Shown one piece after another: positions 35,025 to 43,091 of a stretch of 64,000 nt of DNA (within the stretch, counting starts at the first letter, position 1; the number at the start of each line of letters is the position of its first letter). The DNA is taken from positions 2,294,001 through 2,358,000 of the forward strand of contig OZ245800.1 in assembly GCA_965228215.1 (NCBI GenBank), read 5' to 3'. A program made the translations under genes and the position numbers. The stretch comes from Maricaulis sp965228215 (lineage in GTDB: Bacteria > Pseudomonadota > Alphaproteobacteria > Caulobacterales > Maricaulaceae). The notes beneath the pieces were generated by a model. That model was not told the DNA's origin, made no database searches, and worked only from the letters and a program-made list of their open reading frames with translations.

Positions 35025-35049
35025 AAAAAAGCCCGCCGGGCGCGGGCTT
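35025..35049 (-). terminator. Terminator between purC and purS
   Basis: AAGCCCGC and GCGGGCTT (8-base stem, 5-base loop) followed on the minus strand by TTTTTT, 38 bases past the purC stop. It could end purC transcription or act as a partial terminator within the pur operon. Confidence 0.8.
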
Positions 35050-35086
35050 GATTGCGATGTTGGCCGGGTTGCGGACAGGGCTGGTG

Positions 35087-35854
35087 TCAGCTGTCGCTGC
35101 CCTCATTGGCCGCCATGGCGACGACGTTGTTTTCCTTCATGATCCCCAGGCGGCGGGCCACTTCGGCATAAGCTTCGGTGACATTGCCGAGATCGCGGCG
35201 GAACCGGTCCTTGTCGAGCTTTTCATTGCTCTCCAGGTCCCAGAGACGGCAGCTGTCCGGGCTGATCTCGTCGGCGAGGATGATGCGCATCATGTCGCCC
35301 TCGAAGATGCGGCCGAATTCCAGCTTGAAATCGATGAGGCGGATACCGGCGCCGGTGAACAGGCCGCACAGGAAGTCATTCACCCGGAAGGCGCAGGCGA
35401 CCATTTCGTCGATCTCGTGCGGCGCGGCCCAGCCGAAGGCATTGATATGCTCTTCCGCGATCATCGGATCGCCCAGCTCGTCCTTCTTGTAATAGAATTC
35501 GACGATGGGGCGGGGCAGGTACTGGCCTTCCTCAATGCCCAGGCGTTTGGAGATCGAGCCGGCCGCGACATTGCGCACCACGACTTCCAGCGGGATGATC
35601 TCGCACTGGCGCACGAGCTGTTCGCGCATGTTCAGGCGTTTGAGGAAATGGGTCTGAACGCCAATACGCTGCAGGCCCAGCATGATGTGTTCGCTGATGC
35701 GGTTGTTCAGCACGCCCTTGCCTTCCAGCGTGGCGTGTTTCTCACCATTGTAGGCGGTGGCGTCGTCCTTGAAATACTGGACAATCGTGCCCGGCTCCGG
35801 ACCCTCATAGAGGATCTTGGCCTTGCCTTCGTAAAGCTTCTTGCGACGGGACAT
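35087..35854 (-). CDS. purC: SAICAR synthase PurC
   Basis: A 255-residue enzyme that couples CAIR and aspartate with ATP in purine synthesis. Recognisable parts are KLYEGKAKILYEGPEPGTIVQYFKDDATAYNGEK at the N-terminus, EVVVRNVAAGSISKRLG, and IDFKLEFGR. It is the promoter-proximal gene of the pur cluster and lies divergent from the zeta-subunit gene, an arrangement common in Alphaproteobacteria. Confidence 0.98.
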   Translation of the reverse strand: MSRRKKLYEGKAKILYEGPEPGTIVQYFKDDATAYNGEKHATLEGKGVLNNRISEHIMLGLQRIGVQTHFLKRLNMREQLVRQCEIIPLEVVVRNVAAGSISKRLGIEEGQYLPRPIVEFYYKKDELGDPMIAEEHINAFGWAAPHEIDEMVACAFRVNDFLCGLFTGAGIRLIDFKLEFGRIFEGDMMRIILADEISPDSCRLWDLESNEKLDKDRFRRDLGNVTEAYAEVARRLGIMKENNVVAMAANEGSDS

Positions 35855-36085
35855 CAGCGACGCTCCTTGATGGGTCCGCCTGTTTCACTGCGAACAAGCC
35901 GGGACCAAAAGCGCGGCGCGGTCCGACTCATGCCAGACCGCGCTCCGAGCGCGATAATTATAGCTACGGCGGTCAGATCGCAATGGCTTGCTGCGGTGCG
36001 GCGATTAGCCTGTGTTCGGCAGATTGATTTAGACTGCGCGGCGGGCTAACGAGAATAGAGAATATTCGCACTGAGGGAGGACCCC

Positions 36086-36409
36086 ATGTCGGGCATGGAT
36101 GATCGCGAACAGGGCTTTGAGAGCAAGTACGCACACGACGAAAAGATCGAATTCAAGGCCAATGCCCGTCGCAATAAATTGCTGGGTCTTTGGGCTGCCA
36201 GCCAGATGGGTCTGGAAGGCGAGGCTGCCGAGGAATACGGCAAGTCTGTCGTGATCGCCGATTTCGAGGAAGTCGGCCACGAAGACGTCTTCCGCAAGAT
36301 CCGCGGCGATTTCGACGCCAAGGGCGTGGAAATGTCCGACCATCTGATCCGCAAGCAGATGGATGACCTCCTCATCGAGGCGCGCGAGCAGGTGATGAAC
36401 GAAGGCTGA
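36086..36409 (+). CDS. ATP synthase inhibitor zeta subunit (DUF1476)
   Basis: A 107-residue soluble protein of the DUF1476 family, first shown in Paracoccus to be the zeta inhibitor of F1-ATPase. The conserved N-terminus DREQGFESKYAHDEKIEFKANARRNKLLGLWAA contains the inhibitory region, and IADFEEVGHEDVFRKIRGDF is also conserved. It blocks ATP hydrolysis by the enzyme when energy is low. GAGGGAGGA precedes the start, with an alternative ATG at 36095. Monocistronic with its own terminator. Confidence 0.92.
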   Translation: MSGMDDREQGFESKYAHDEKIEFKANARRNKLLGLWAASQMGLEGEAAEEYGKSVVIADFEEVGHEDVFRKIRGDFDAKGVEMSDHLIRKQMDDLLIEAREQVMNEG

Positions 36410-36434
36410 TCCTTCCATCGACGCTGTACACAAG

Positions 36435-36462
36435 AGAGCCCGGCCGAAGCCGGGCTCTTTTT
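36435..36462 (+). terminator. Terminator after the zeta-subunit gene
   Basis: AGAGCCCGGC, the loop CGAA, GCCGGGCTCT, then TTTTT: a perfect 10-base stem and T-run, 25 bases past the stop. Confidence 0.93.
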
Positions 36463-36483
36463 GTATCCGGATGTGTGTGACGG

Positions 36484-36930
36484 CTAGAGCCGGTCCACCA
36501 CGCCCAGCCAGCGGTCCAGGGCGGCGCGGATATTGTCGCGGTCATAGGCCATGGTGACGATCTCGAAGACCTGGCCGGTCTCGCGATCCATCAGGACGAG
36601 GAAGCCCGTGCGGCCTTCCAGCTGGTCGAAGAGTTCGACAATGCCTTCTTCCTCCGCGCGCTCGCGCAGACCGCCGCGGCGGCCCAACGTGAAGTCGAAC
36701 TTGATGAATTCGACTGCCGCGTCCTCATAGTCCGGCCGGATATCCTCGATGCGCGGTTCCAGGATGCGGCAGGAACTGCACCAGGACGACCTGAACATCG
36801 CCGCCACCAGACGCGGTTCTGCAGTCTCCGCGACCGCAGTATCAGCGCGCGCATGATCCCAGTCGGCCCGGAAGAAATTCGGGCCGAAGAAGACGGCGAG
36901 GGCTGTGGCGAGGACGATGTAGAAACGCAC
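36484..36930 (-). CDS. Membrane-anchored thioredoxin-like protein
   Basis: A 148-residue protein with an N-terminal hydrophobic signal or anchor (FYIVLATALAVFFGP) and a thioredoxin-like fold. The redox motif is CSSC in VAAMFRSSWCSSCRILEPRI. The downstream part FIKFDFTLG...GRTGFLVLMDRETGQVFEIVTM continues the fold. GTG 36930 is chosen because CCGGAG precedes it by 7 bases; ATG 36972 would add 14 residues without a ribosome site. The partner protein is unknown; an oxidoreductase role outside the cytoplasm is likely. Confidence 0.78.
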   Translation of the reverse strand: MRFYIVLATALAVFFGPNFFRADWDHARADTAVAETAEPRLVAAMFRSSWCSSCRILEPRIEDIRPDYEDAAVEFIKFDFTLGRRGGLRERAEEEGIVELFDQLEGRTGFLVLMDRETGQVFEIVTMAYDRDNIRAALDRWLGVVDRL

Positions 36931-37051
36931 GCGAAACTCCGGGGCACGATAATGCTCGGGTCGAACATTCAACGCCCTAGATAGGCCGCGTTAGACCGGA
37001 CGTCACTAGCGCTGCCGATCACAAATATTTCAGTCCCAAGCCCATTCCGCT

Positions 37052-37081
37052 CCCTCATCCTGACTTTCGGCAGGATGAGGG
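37052..37081. repeat. REP-like palindrome
   Basis: A perfect 11-base stem (CCCTCATCCTG with CAGGATGAGGG) with loop ACTTTCGG and no T-run. The core TCATCC-GACTTTCG-GGATGA resembles the inverted repeats that frame the GIY-YIG gene at 38157-38512. Confidence 0.6.
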
Positions 37082-37122
37082 TAGTAGAAGAAACAAGAAA
37101 AACAATTAAAGATTGCTATTCT

Positions 37123-37569
37123 TTAACTCACCATCTCAACGGGCAATTCCACACCCTCGCGTTCATTGTCCCAGATCATGGCCACGATGCGCCAACGGCC
37201 GTCCTCGCCCTTGAAGAACTGGAAACTGTTGATGCCGCGGCGTTCGGTGCCGTCATCCTCGGGGTGGTGACGGGCTTCGTAACTGCCCCAGGCCTGGGCG
37301 ATATTGCCGAAGATATCGATGCGATTGACCAGTTCGATCTCGTAGAAATCCATCTTCATGAGGGCTTCGCCGGCGCTTCGCTCGTATTCGTCCAGCGTCA
37401 TGCGCTGCATCCAGGGACGGCCTTCCTTGTCGATTCCGGTGCGGATCTGGATGCAGTCGGGATGGAAGATGGTCTCCTGACGGGACCAGTCACGCGGGCC
37501 GGCCGGGCCGGAGATCATGGCGTAGCATTCGGTGATGATCTCGCGGATCTGTCGTTCATCCTCGGTCAT
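37123..37569 (-). CDS. SnoaL/NTF2-like protein
   Basis: A 148-residue soluble protein. The layout (MTEDERQIREIITECYAMISG; IFHPDCIQIRTG; RIDIFGNIAQAWGSYEARH; RRGINSFQFFKGEDGRWRIVAMIWDNE) is typical of SnoaL/NTF2-like polyketide-cyclase-fold proteins. Its ATG overlaps the stop of the upstream PPOX gene (ATGA), so the two are translated together. Function unknown. Confidence 0.82.
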   Translation of the reverse strand: MTEDERQIREIITECYAMISGPAGPRDWSRQETIFHPDCIQIRTGIDKEGRPWMQRMTLDEYERSAGEALMKMDFYEIELVNRIDIFGNIAQAWGSYEARHHPEDDGTERRGINSFQFFKGEDGRWRIVAMIWDNEREGVELPVEMVS

Positions 37570-38123
37570 GCGTCTTCGGGCTTTACCAAGCCGGGCAGAC
37601 CGTCAATCGACGAGGCATTGCTCTCATATCGCCGTCCGCGCCATTCCTCGTCGGATCTGTGTTCTGCATAACGACGCAATTGGTCGCGTTCCCCATCGAA
37701 ATTGTAGAAGGGCACACCCCAGCCACAACTGTCCTGGATGCGGGTGATCTCCGCCGTGAAAATGGAGCGCGCCTTGGGGTAGTGCGGGAACAGAGCGAGT
37801 TTTTCCTCGAACCCGGGATCGTCAAAACTGACTGCCGTCGCCTTGCCATAAAGTCGCAGGATATTGGCCGCACCTTCGAAGGCGCAGAACATGAAGGTGA
37901 TGCGGCCGTTCTCGCGCACATGCGCCAGCGTTTCGATGCCCGACCCGCCCAGGTCCAGATAGGCAACGGTCGTCGGGCCGAGAATGCGGAAACTGTCATA
38001 GCCCTTGGGAGACATGTTCACATGCCCGCCGGCCCCGCTCGGAGCCGTCGCGACAAAGAACATTTTCTGAGCCTCGATGAAGGCTTTCAGCCGGTCATCG
38101 ATCGCATCGTAAGTCTTTCCCAT
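37566..38123 (-). CDS. Pyridoxamine 5'-phosphate oxidase-like (PPOX) family protein
   Basis: A 185-residue split-barrel flavin-binding protein. DDRLKAFIEAQKMFFVATAPSGAGGHVNMSPKG (about residues 8-40) and NGRITFMFCAFEGAANILRLYGKA are the signatures of the PPOX superfamily group often annotated as FMN-binding. ATG 38123 follows GAGGAG with 7-base spacing. It is coupled to the downstream SnoaL-like gene. Its promoter region abuts the GIY-YIG inverted repeat. Confidence 0.85.
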   Translation of the reverse strand: MGKTYDAIDDRLKAFIEAQKMFFVATAPSGAGGHVNMSPKGYDSFRILGPTTVAYLDLGGSGIETLAHVRENGRITFMFCAFEGAANILRLYGKATAVSFDDPGFEEKLALFPHYPKARSIFTAEITRIQDSCGWGVPFYNFDGERDQLRRYAEHRSDEEWRGRRYESNASSIDGLPGLVKPEDA

Positions 38124-38156
38124 ACATGCGCTCCTCTTTTTTCCCCGACCCTTCAT

Positions 38157-38512
38157 CCGTCATCCCGACGAAAGTCGGGACCCAGATCCTAGCAATTGAT
38201 CTCTGCATAGAGATCCCGCCATGCCGGGTTTTGCGATTCGATGAGTTCCATCTTCCAGGATCGGCGCCACTCCTTGATACGTTTCTCGCGAGTAATCGCA
38301 CTGTCCATGGTGTCATGGATCTCGCACCAGACCAGCAGCTTTACACCATACTTGGCTGTGAACTTCGATCCCCGACCTTGCTTGTGCAGCCAGATGCGAG
38401 CGGAAAGGTCGCTGGTGACGCCCGTATAGAGCGTGCCTTTGCGCTTGCTGGCCAGGATGTAGACACAAGGCTGAAACGTCATTCTGGGTCCCGACTTTCG
38501 TCGGGATGACGG
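38157..38512. mobile_element. Candidate small element: GIY-YIG gene framed by 30-bp inverted repeats
   Basis: The 30 bases at 38157-38186 are an exact inverted copy of 38483-38512. Each arm contains its own hairpin, CCCGAC-GAAA-GTCGGG or its complement, followed by the GGATGAC end. The arms directly touch the single gene between them: the stop is 3 bases from the left arm and the start codon abuts the right arm. The whole unit is about 356 bases, reminiscent of a nuclease gene captured with REP-like palindromes. No target duplication was evident. Mobility is inference. Confidence 0.6.
38189..38482 (-). CDS. GIY-YIG nuclease family protein
   Basis: A 97-residue single-domain protein of the GIY-YIG superfamily. 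VYILASKRKGTLYTGVTSDLSARIWLHKQG carries the VYIL...LYTGVT variant of the motif with the following conserved Arg. KLLVWCEIHDTMDSAITREKRIKEWRR contains the Glu region (A-x-x-REK-x-IKEWRR) seen in small YhbQ/UvrC-N-like proteins. Such domains cleave DNA or survive as orphan proteins. The gene fills the space between the two inverted repeats. Whether it acts on those repeats is unknown. Confidence 0.9.
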   Translation of the reverse strand: MTFQPCVYILASKRKGTLYTGVTSDLSARIWLHKQGRGSKFTAKYGVKLLVWCEIHDTMDSAITREKRIKEWRRSWKMELIESQNPAWRDLYAEINC

Positions 38513-38553
38513 TACTGGATCAGAGCTTCACCTGCAATCAATGCGTGTAAAGC

Positions 38554-39852
38554 CTAGCTGAACACCCGATCAAAAATCGTGTCGACATGTTTGAGATGAT
38601 AGGCCTCGTCGAAACAGCCCTCGATGATCTCGTTGGAGAGCAGGGCCGTGACCTCGGCATCGGCCTTGAGGTGTTCGACCAGCTTGCCGCCTTCATCCCA
38701 GGTCTTCATGCCATTGCGCTGAACCAGGCGATAGCTGACCTCGCGGGAGGCGCCGGCCTGGGTCAGGGCGAGCAGGACACGCTGGGAGTTGTGGATGCCG
38801 CCATAGGCTTCCAGATTCTCGCGGCAGCGGTCTTCGTGGACGATGAGTTTTTCGATCATGCCGGCCGTGCGGTGCAGGGCGAAGTCGAGATGCACATTGG
38901 CATCCGGTCCGATACCGCGTTCCACGGAGGAGTGGGAAATGTCCCGCTCATGCCAGAGCGCCACATTCTCCATCGCCGGAACGACGGCGGAGCGCACCAA
39001 GCGGGCCTGGCCGGTCAGGTTTTCCGTGAGGATCGGATTGCGCTTGTGCGGCATGGCCGACGAGCCCTTCTGGCCCTTGGAGAAATACTCCTGGGCCTCG
39101 CGCACTTCCGAACGCTGGAGATGGCGGATTTCCACCGCGATATTCTCGATCGCGGAGGCGATCAGGCCCAGCACGGCGAAATAATTGGCGTGGCGGTCGC
39201 GCGGAATGACCTGGGTCGAGACCGGTTCCACAGACAGGCCCATCTGTTCGGCGACATGGGCTTCGACCTGCGGATCGACATTGGCGAAAGTGCCGATGGC
39301 GCCGGAGATGGCGCAAGTGGCGATCTCGTCGCGGGCAGCAACGAGGCGGGCGCGGTTGCGGGCGAACTCGGCGTAGAAACGCGCGAATTTCAGACCCATC
39401 GTCGTCGGTTCGGCATGGATGCCGTGCGACCGGCCAATGCAGACCGTGTATTTGTGTTCCTCCGCGCGCGTCTTCAGGGCGGCCAGGACGCGGTCCATGC
39501 CCTCCAGCAATAGGTCGGCGCTCTGCTTGAGCTGAACGGCCAGGCAGGTGTCCAGCACGTCCGAAGACGTCAGGCCCTGGTGCACAAACCGGCTCTCCTC
39601 GCCGACATGCTCGGCCAGGTGGGTCAGGAAGGCGATGACGTCGTGTTTGACCTCGGCCTCGATCTCGTTGATCCGGTCGACGTCGAAATCGACATCCTTG
39701 GCTTTCCACACCGCATCGACGGCCGATTGCGGCACCACGCCCAGCTCCGCCAGTTTCTCCGTCGCGTGCGCCTCGATCAGATACCAGATCTTGTACTTGT
39801 TCTGGTCCGCCCAGATGGCGGCCATTTGCGGGCGGGTATAGCGGGGAATCAT
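38554..39852 (-). CDS. purB: Adenylosuccinate lyase
   Basis: A 432-residue enzyme acting at two steps of purine synthesis (SAICAR to AICAR, adenylosuccinate to AMP). The signature GSSAMPHKRNP is present (KGQKGSSAMPHKRNPILTENL), as is TSSDVLDTCLAVQL. ATG 39852 matches the family start MIPRYTRP, with AGAGGA about 11 bases upstream; an in-frame start at 39897 would add unsupported residues. It lies alone, near but not within the pur operon. Confidence 0.97.
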   Translation of the reverse strand: MIPRYTRPQMAAIWADQNKYKIWYLIEAHATEKLAELGVVPQSAVDAVWKAKDVDFDVDRINEIEAEVKHDVIAFLTHLAEHVGEESRFVHQGLTSSDVLDTCLAVQLKQSADLLLEGMDRVLAALKTRAEEHKYTVCIGRSHGIHAEPTTMGLKFARFYAEFARNRARLVAARDEIATCAISGAIGTFANVDPQVEAHVAEQMGLSVEPVSTQVIPRDRHANYFAVLGLIASAIENIAVEIRHLQRSEVREAQEYFSKGQKGSSAMPHKRNPILTENLTGQARLVRSAVVPAMENVALWHERDISHSSVERGIGPDANVHLDFALHRTAGMIEKLIVHEDRCRENLEAYGGIHNSQRVLLALTQAGASREVSYRLVQRNGMKTWDEGGKLVEHLKADAEVTALLSNEIIEGCFDEAYHLKHVDTIFDRVFS

Positions 39853-39961
39853 GGGCGGCGCGTCCTCTTGAAACGAGAAGCGCGCGAGATGCGCCATGCC
39901 GGCTCAAAGGTCAAGGGGAGGGCGGGGGAAGCGGGTATGCGCGGCACGGGATGCGGCCGGC

Positions 39962-39995
39962 AAAAAGCCCGGCTGATCGGGGGAACAGCCGGGCT
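39962..39995 (-). terminator. Terminator after the secreted hypothetical gene
   Basis: A perfect 10-base stem (AGCCCGGCTG with CAGCCGGGCT) with a T-run on the minus strand (complement of AAAAA at 39962-39966), 28 bases past the stop at 40024. Confidence 0.88.
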
Positions 39996-40023
39996 CTCTG
40001 GCAAGCGTCGTGGTCGTACGACG

Positions 40024-40461
40024 CTATCCTATGGAGGGGCTTGCCGGCACCGTCTGACGGCGGATCTCGAAACGACCGGACTGGCCGGCAGAGAAATTGG
40101 CGCGGCAAAAACCGTCTTCCGTTTCAGTGAACGGGCATTCCAGCCCGCTGCGGCGCGTCTCAAGCGTCACGCGGAGCATGCCGCGGTCCGGGACGTCATA
40201 ACTGCAGCTGCCGGACGTCACATCGCTGACAAGGAAGCGACCATTATCGTGCAGGCCACGGCCGCGTTCGCGTGTGGTCACGGTATCGCCGTCTGACTGG
40301 CCGAGCTCGCAGCTGACCTGCCAGCCGCGCTCTCCCATCATCTGGAGAATAAAGGCATCGCCCGGAGGCGCCGGCTGTGCGGTCGCAAGGCCGGCAAGCA
40401 GCCAGGAGCTGCCAAGCGAAATTGCGAGGGATGCAGCGAGGGTCGTATTGATCGTCTTCAT
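40024..40461 (-). CDS. Secreted protein of unknown function
   Basis: A 145-residue protein with a clear signal peptide (LAASLAISLGSSWLLAGLATAQ, cleavage near ATAQ-P). The mature part holds four cysteines (QVSCELG, SGSCSYD, LECPFTE, GFCRANF) that may form two disulfides in the periplasm. I do not recognise the family. It stands alone, with its own terminator. Confidence 0.75.
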   Translation of the reverse strand: MKTINTTLAASLAISLGSSWLLAGLATAQPAPPGDAFILQMMGERGWQVSCELGQSDGDTVTTRERGRGLHDNGRFLVSDVTSGSCSYDVPDRGMLRVTLETRRSGLECPFTETEDGFCRANFSAGQSGRFEIRRQTVPASPSIG

Positions 40462-40717
40462 TCTGGTCTCCCTCCCGATATCGTTTCGGGGTTTTCCACA
40501 GTGTTTGTGAAGGAAATATAACAGCCGTCGGTTGCGTCAGTAAAGTCCGTATACGGAGCATTACGGGATTTCGCGAAGCGACTTGCGCTCGTTGAGCATG
40601 TCGGACGAAAAATGGGCTAATTTACTGAAATCGTTTATTCGAGAAGTGCAGAATTGGGTGTCGAAAACAGGTATTGGAAAGCCGCAACGGTTCGCCGTGC
40701 GCATCACCGCGACCACA

Positions 40718-41392
40718 CTATTCGATACGCCTGGCCTTGATAGCGGTGAAGGCGAAGAGGGGAGGTCGATGAATTCCGATACGTTGCTCGAGCGGCCGGA
40801 CAATAAGCAGGAGCGGATGGAAGATGACCCCCAGCCAGCGTTGCCAGGCGGGGAGTTCCGGATCGACCGAAACCTGGAAGCGCAAGAGATATTGTCCGAG
40901 TGTAATGCGAGGACCCGACGCGGGCCTTCCCAGATAGGCACCGAAAACCCAAAGTCCCGCGAAGACTGTCATTATCGAGTGCCAATCCGAAGGGCGGAGA
41001 TAGTCCCGTTCGAATTCAAGCACGCCCCGCTGGAGGTGCAGGGATTCAATGATCAGCGGAACTGCAGCGGCGAAGGGCGCAATGGCTAACAGGATAATGA
41101 AGATGTCCAGCATCGCTGCGAAGACGATATGGCGCTTCCTTACCTCGCCGCGTTCAGTCGGAAGGACCGGCAATGCACCCAGCGCAAAAATCAAGCCGAT
41201 CAGCAAGATCGATGGCACGAAAACAACCGGGTTCAGCGCGGCCTCTACCCGGCAATCACCATTGATGCATCGAACCGTCGATCCTGATGCGCCGTCGATG
41301 AACATGAGCATCAAGAAAGTCGCGGTGACGATGAACCAGATGAACCACCGGCGCTGGAGGAGACTGGAAATCAAGAGTTCAACGCCTGCCAA
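40718..41392 (-). CDS. RDD-like membrane protein
   Basis: A 224-residue membrane protein with about four to five hydrophobic segments and a C-terminal region GPRITLGQYLLRFQVS..PAWQRWLGVIFHPLLLI, which resembles the RDD family. The TTG start at 41392 lies inside the end of the threonine synthase gene (overlap 22 bases) and is backed by GGGGAG 6 bases upstream, suggesting translational coupling. The 256-base gap beyond its stop shows no gene. Function unknown. Confidence 0.7.
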   Translation of the reverse strand: MAGVELLISSLLQRRWFIWFIVTATFLMLMFIDGASGSTVRCINGDCRVEAALNPVVFVPSILLIGLIFALGALPVLPTERGEVRKRHIVFAAMLDIFIILLAIAPFAAAVPLIIESLHLQRGVLEFERDYLRPSDWHSIMTVFAGLWVFGAYLGRPASGPRITLGQYLLRFQVSVDPELPAWQRWLGVIFHPLLLIVRPLEQRIGIHRPPLFAFTAIKARRIE

Positions 41393-42594
41393 TCAATCTC
41401 CCCATGCCGATCCAACGTCCGCGATGTATCCGGCATCGCGTATTTCAGTCCGGACCCGCAATTGAACAACACACATTCCGCATCGCGTTCGATCCGGCCT
41501 TCTGCCATCGCCTTTTCCATGGCGGCCAGGGTCGCGGCGCCCTCCGGACAGAGCAGGAGCCCGTCCTCGCGGGCGCAGCGGGTGCGCGCCGTCTCGATCT
41601 GGTCCTCCGAGACGGTCATGGCGAATCCGCCGCTTTCCCGGCAGGCATCCAGGATCAGAAAATCGCCGATTGCCTTGGGCACGCGAATGCCCATCGCAGC
41701 CGTCTCGGCATCGATCCATTCATCGGCATGGCGTTCGCCGGCATCCCAGGCGCGCACGATCGGCGCACAGCCTTCGGCTTGGACGGCAATCATTTTCGGG
41801 CGATCTGAACCGATCCAGCCCAGGCGTTCCATTTCGTCGAAGGCCTTCCACATGCCGATCAGGCCCGTGCCGCCGCCGGTGGGGTAGAAGATCGCGTCGG
41901 GCAATTTCCAGCCCATTTGCATGGCCAGTTCGATACCCATCGTCTTCTTGCCCTCGATCCGGTAAGGCTCCTTGAGCGTGGACGTGTCGAACCAGCCCAT
42001 TTGCGCTTGGCCTTCGCCCACCAGGGCGCCGCAATGATGGATGAAACCGTTGACGCGAAAGACTTTCGCGCCCTGCAGCGCCATTTCCCGGATATTGGCC
42101 TCGGGCGTGTCGTCGGGCGCGAAACACCAGCTCTCCATACCCATGCGGCTGCAATAGGCCGACAGGGCGGCGCCGGCATTGCCATTGGTGGGCATCGCCA
42201 TGCGTTTGATGCCGAAGGAATGGGCCATGGCGACCGCGAGGGCGAGACCACGGGCCTTGAAACTGCCGGTCGGAAGCCGGCCCTCATCCTTCACCCAGAC
42301 CCGGCCGGTAGCGCCGGAGGCCTTCGCCGTTGCCGGCGTCTCGATCAGAGGTGTGTCGATCTCGCCGAGCGCGCAGACATCCGCATCATTCTCGACGGGG
42401 AGGAGTTCGCGCCATTTCCAGAAACCGCCATTCCGGGCGGCGATGGCGTCGCGGTCGACCTCGCCGCGGGCCCGCTCGAAATCATAGCGGGCGAGGAGGG
42501 GTTTGCCTGCCTCGGAGAGGTTGTGAGCCTTGTCCCGGGCGTAGGTTTCGCCGGTGTAGGAGCATTCCAGATGCGTGAAGTAATTCCCGTACAT
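41371..42594 (-). CDS. Threonine synthase-like PLP enzyme
   Basis: A 407-residue fold-type II PLP enzyme. The PLP lysine is in GRLPTGSFKARGLALAV, the phosphate-binding loop is PTGGGTGLIGMW, and PTNGNAGAALSAY is also conserved. The short N-terminal zinc-ribbon-like part (THLECSYTGETY) has only one Cys. Length and blocks fit the threonine synthase (ThrC) group that makes threonine from O-phosphohomoserine, although paralogues with other substrates exist. It overlaps the RDD gene. Confidence 0.88.
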   Translation of the reverse strand: MYGNYFTHLECSYTGETYARDKAHNLSEAGKPLLARYDFERARGEVDRDAIAARNGGFWKWRELLPVENDADVCALGEIDTPLIETPATAKASGATGRVWVKDEGRLPTGSFKARGLALAVAMAHSFGIKRMAMPTNGNAGAALSAYCSRMGMESWCFAPDDTPEANIREMALQGAKVFRVNGFIHHCGALVGEGQAQMGWFDTSTLKEPYRIEGKKTMGIELAMQMGWKLPDAIFYPTGGGTGLIGMWKAFDEMERLGWIGSDRPKMIAVQAEGCAPIVRAWDAGERHADEWIDAETAAMGIRVPKAIGDFLILDACRESGGFAMTVSEDQIETARTRCAREDGLLLCPEGAATLAAMEKAMAEGRIERDAECVLFNCGSGLKYAMPDTSRTLDRHGEIDWQALNS

Positions 42595-42698
42595 GCAACC
42601 TGATTAGCGCGCTCCCTGTGATTGCACAATCTGGAGCCGGGATGACGCCGCGATGTCCAGCGCCTAGACTGACCATCAGCCAACAGGGGACGCAAATC

Positions 42699-43091
42699 AT
42701 GGCCAAGATCATCGGTGTCGGTGGCATCTTCTTTCACAGCCCGGATCCGGAGGCCCTGATGGCCTGGTATGCGGATGTTCTGGGTCTGACGATCAATGAT
42801 TATGGCGGCGCGGATTTCCTGCACGCGGACAGCGGCAAGGCCTTCCCGCAGGGTGCCCGGACCATTTTCACGGCCTTCAAGGACGACACCGATTATTTCA
42901 AGCCGTCGGACAAGTCCTTCATGATCAATCTGATGATCGACGACATGGATTCCATGCTCGCCCACCTGAAGGAGAAGGGCGTGTCGCTGGTCGATGAACC
43001 GCAGGATTTCGATTATGGCCGTTTCGCCTGGGTGATGGACCCGGACGGTACCAAGATTGAGCTCTGGCAGCCGATCGAACCGAAAGGCTAG
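42699..43091 (+). CDS. VOC (glyoxalase/bleomycin-resistance) family protein
   Basis: A 130-residue single VOC module: GIFFHSPDPEALMAWYADVLGLTIND at the N-terminus and FAWVMDPDGTKIELWQP at the C-terminus with the metal-ligand Glu. It may bind a small molecule or a metal; substrate unknown. AGGGGACG precedes ATG 42699; an earlier in-frame start has no support. Its TAG overlaps the convergent amidohydrolase stop as CTAG. Confidence 0.88.
   Translation: MAKIIGVGGIFFHSPDPEALMAWYADVLGLTINDYGGADFLHADSGKAFPQGARTIFTAFKDDTDYFKPSDKSFMINLMIDDMDSMLAHLKEKGVSLVDEPQDFDYGRFAWVMDPDGTKIELWQPIEPKG

Noticed and set aside
35855..36085. Purine riboswitch or other RNA element before purC
   Set aside because: I could not find a conserved riboswitch core in the leader; only promoter-like sequence is visible.
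40583..41089. 168-residue plus-strand frame starting before the RDD gene end
   Set aside because: Most of it is antisense to the RDD gene; composition is polar and low in recognisable structure, and no ribosome site was seen.
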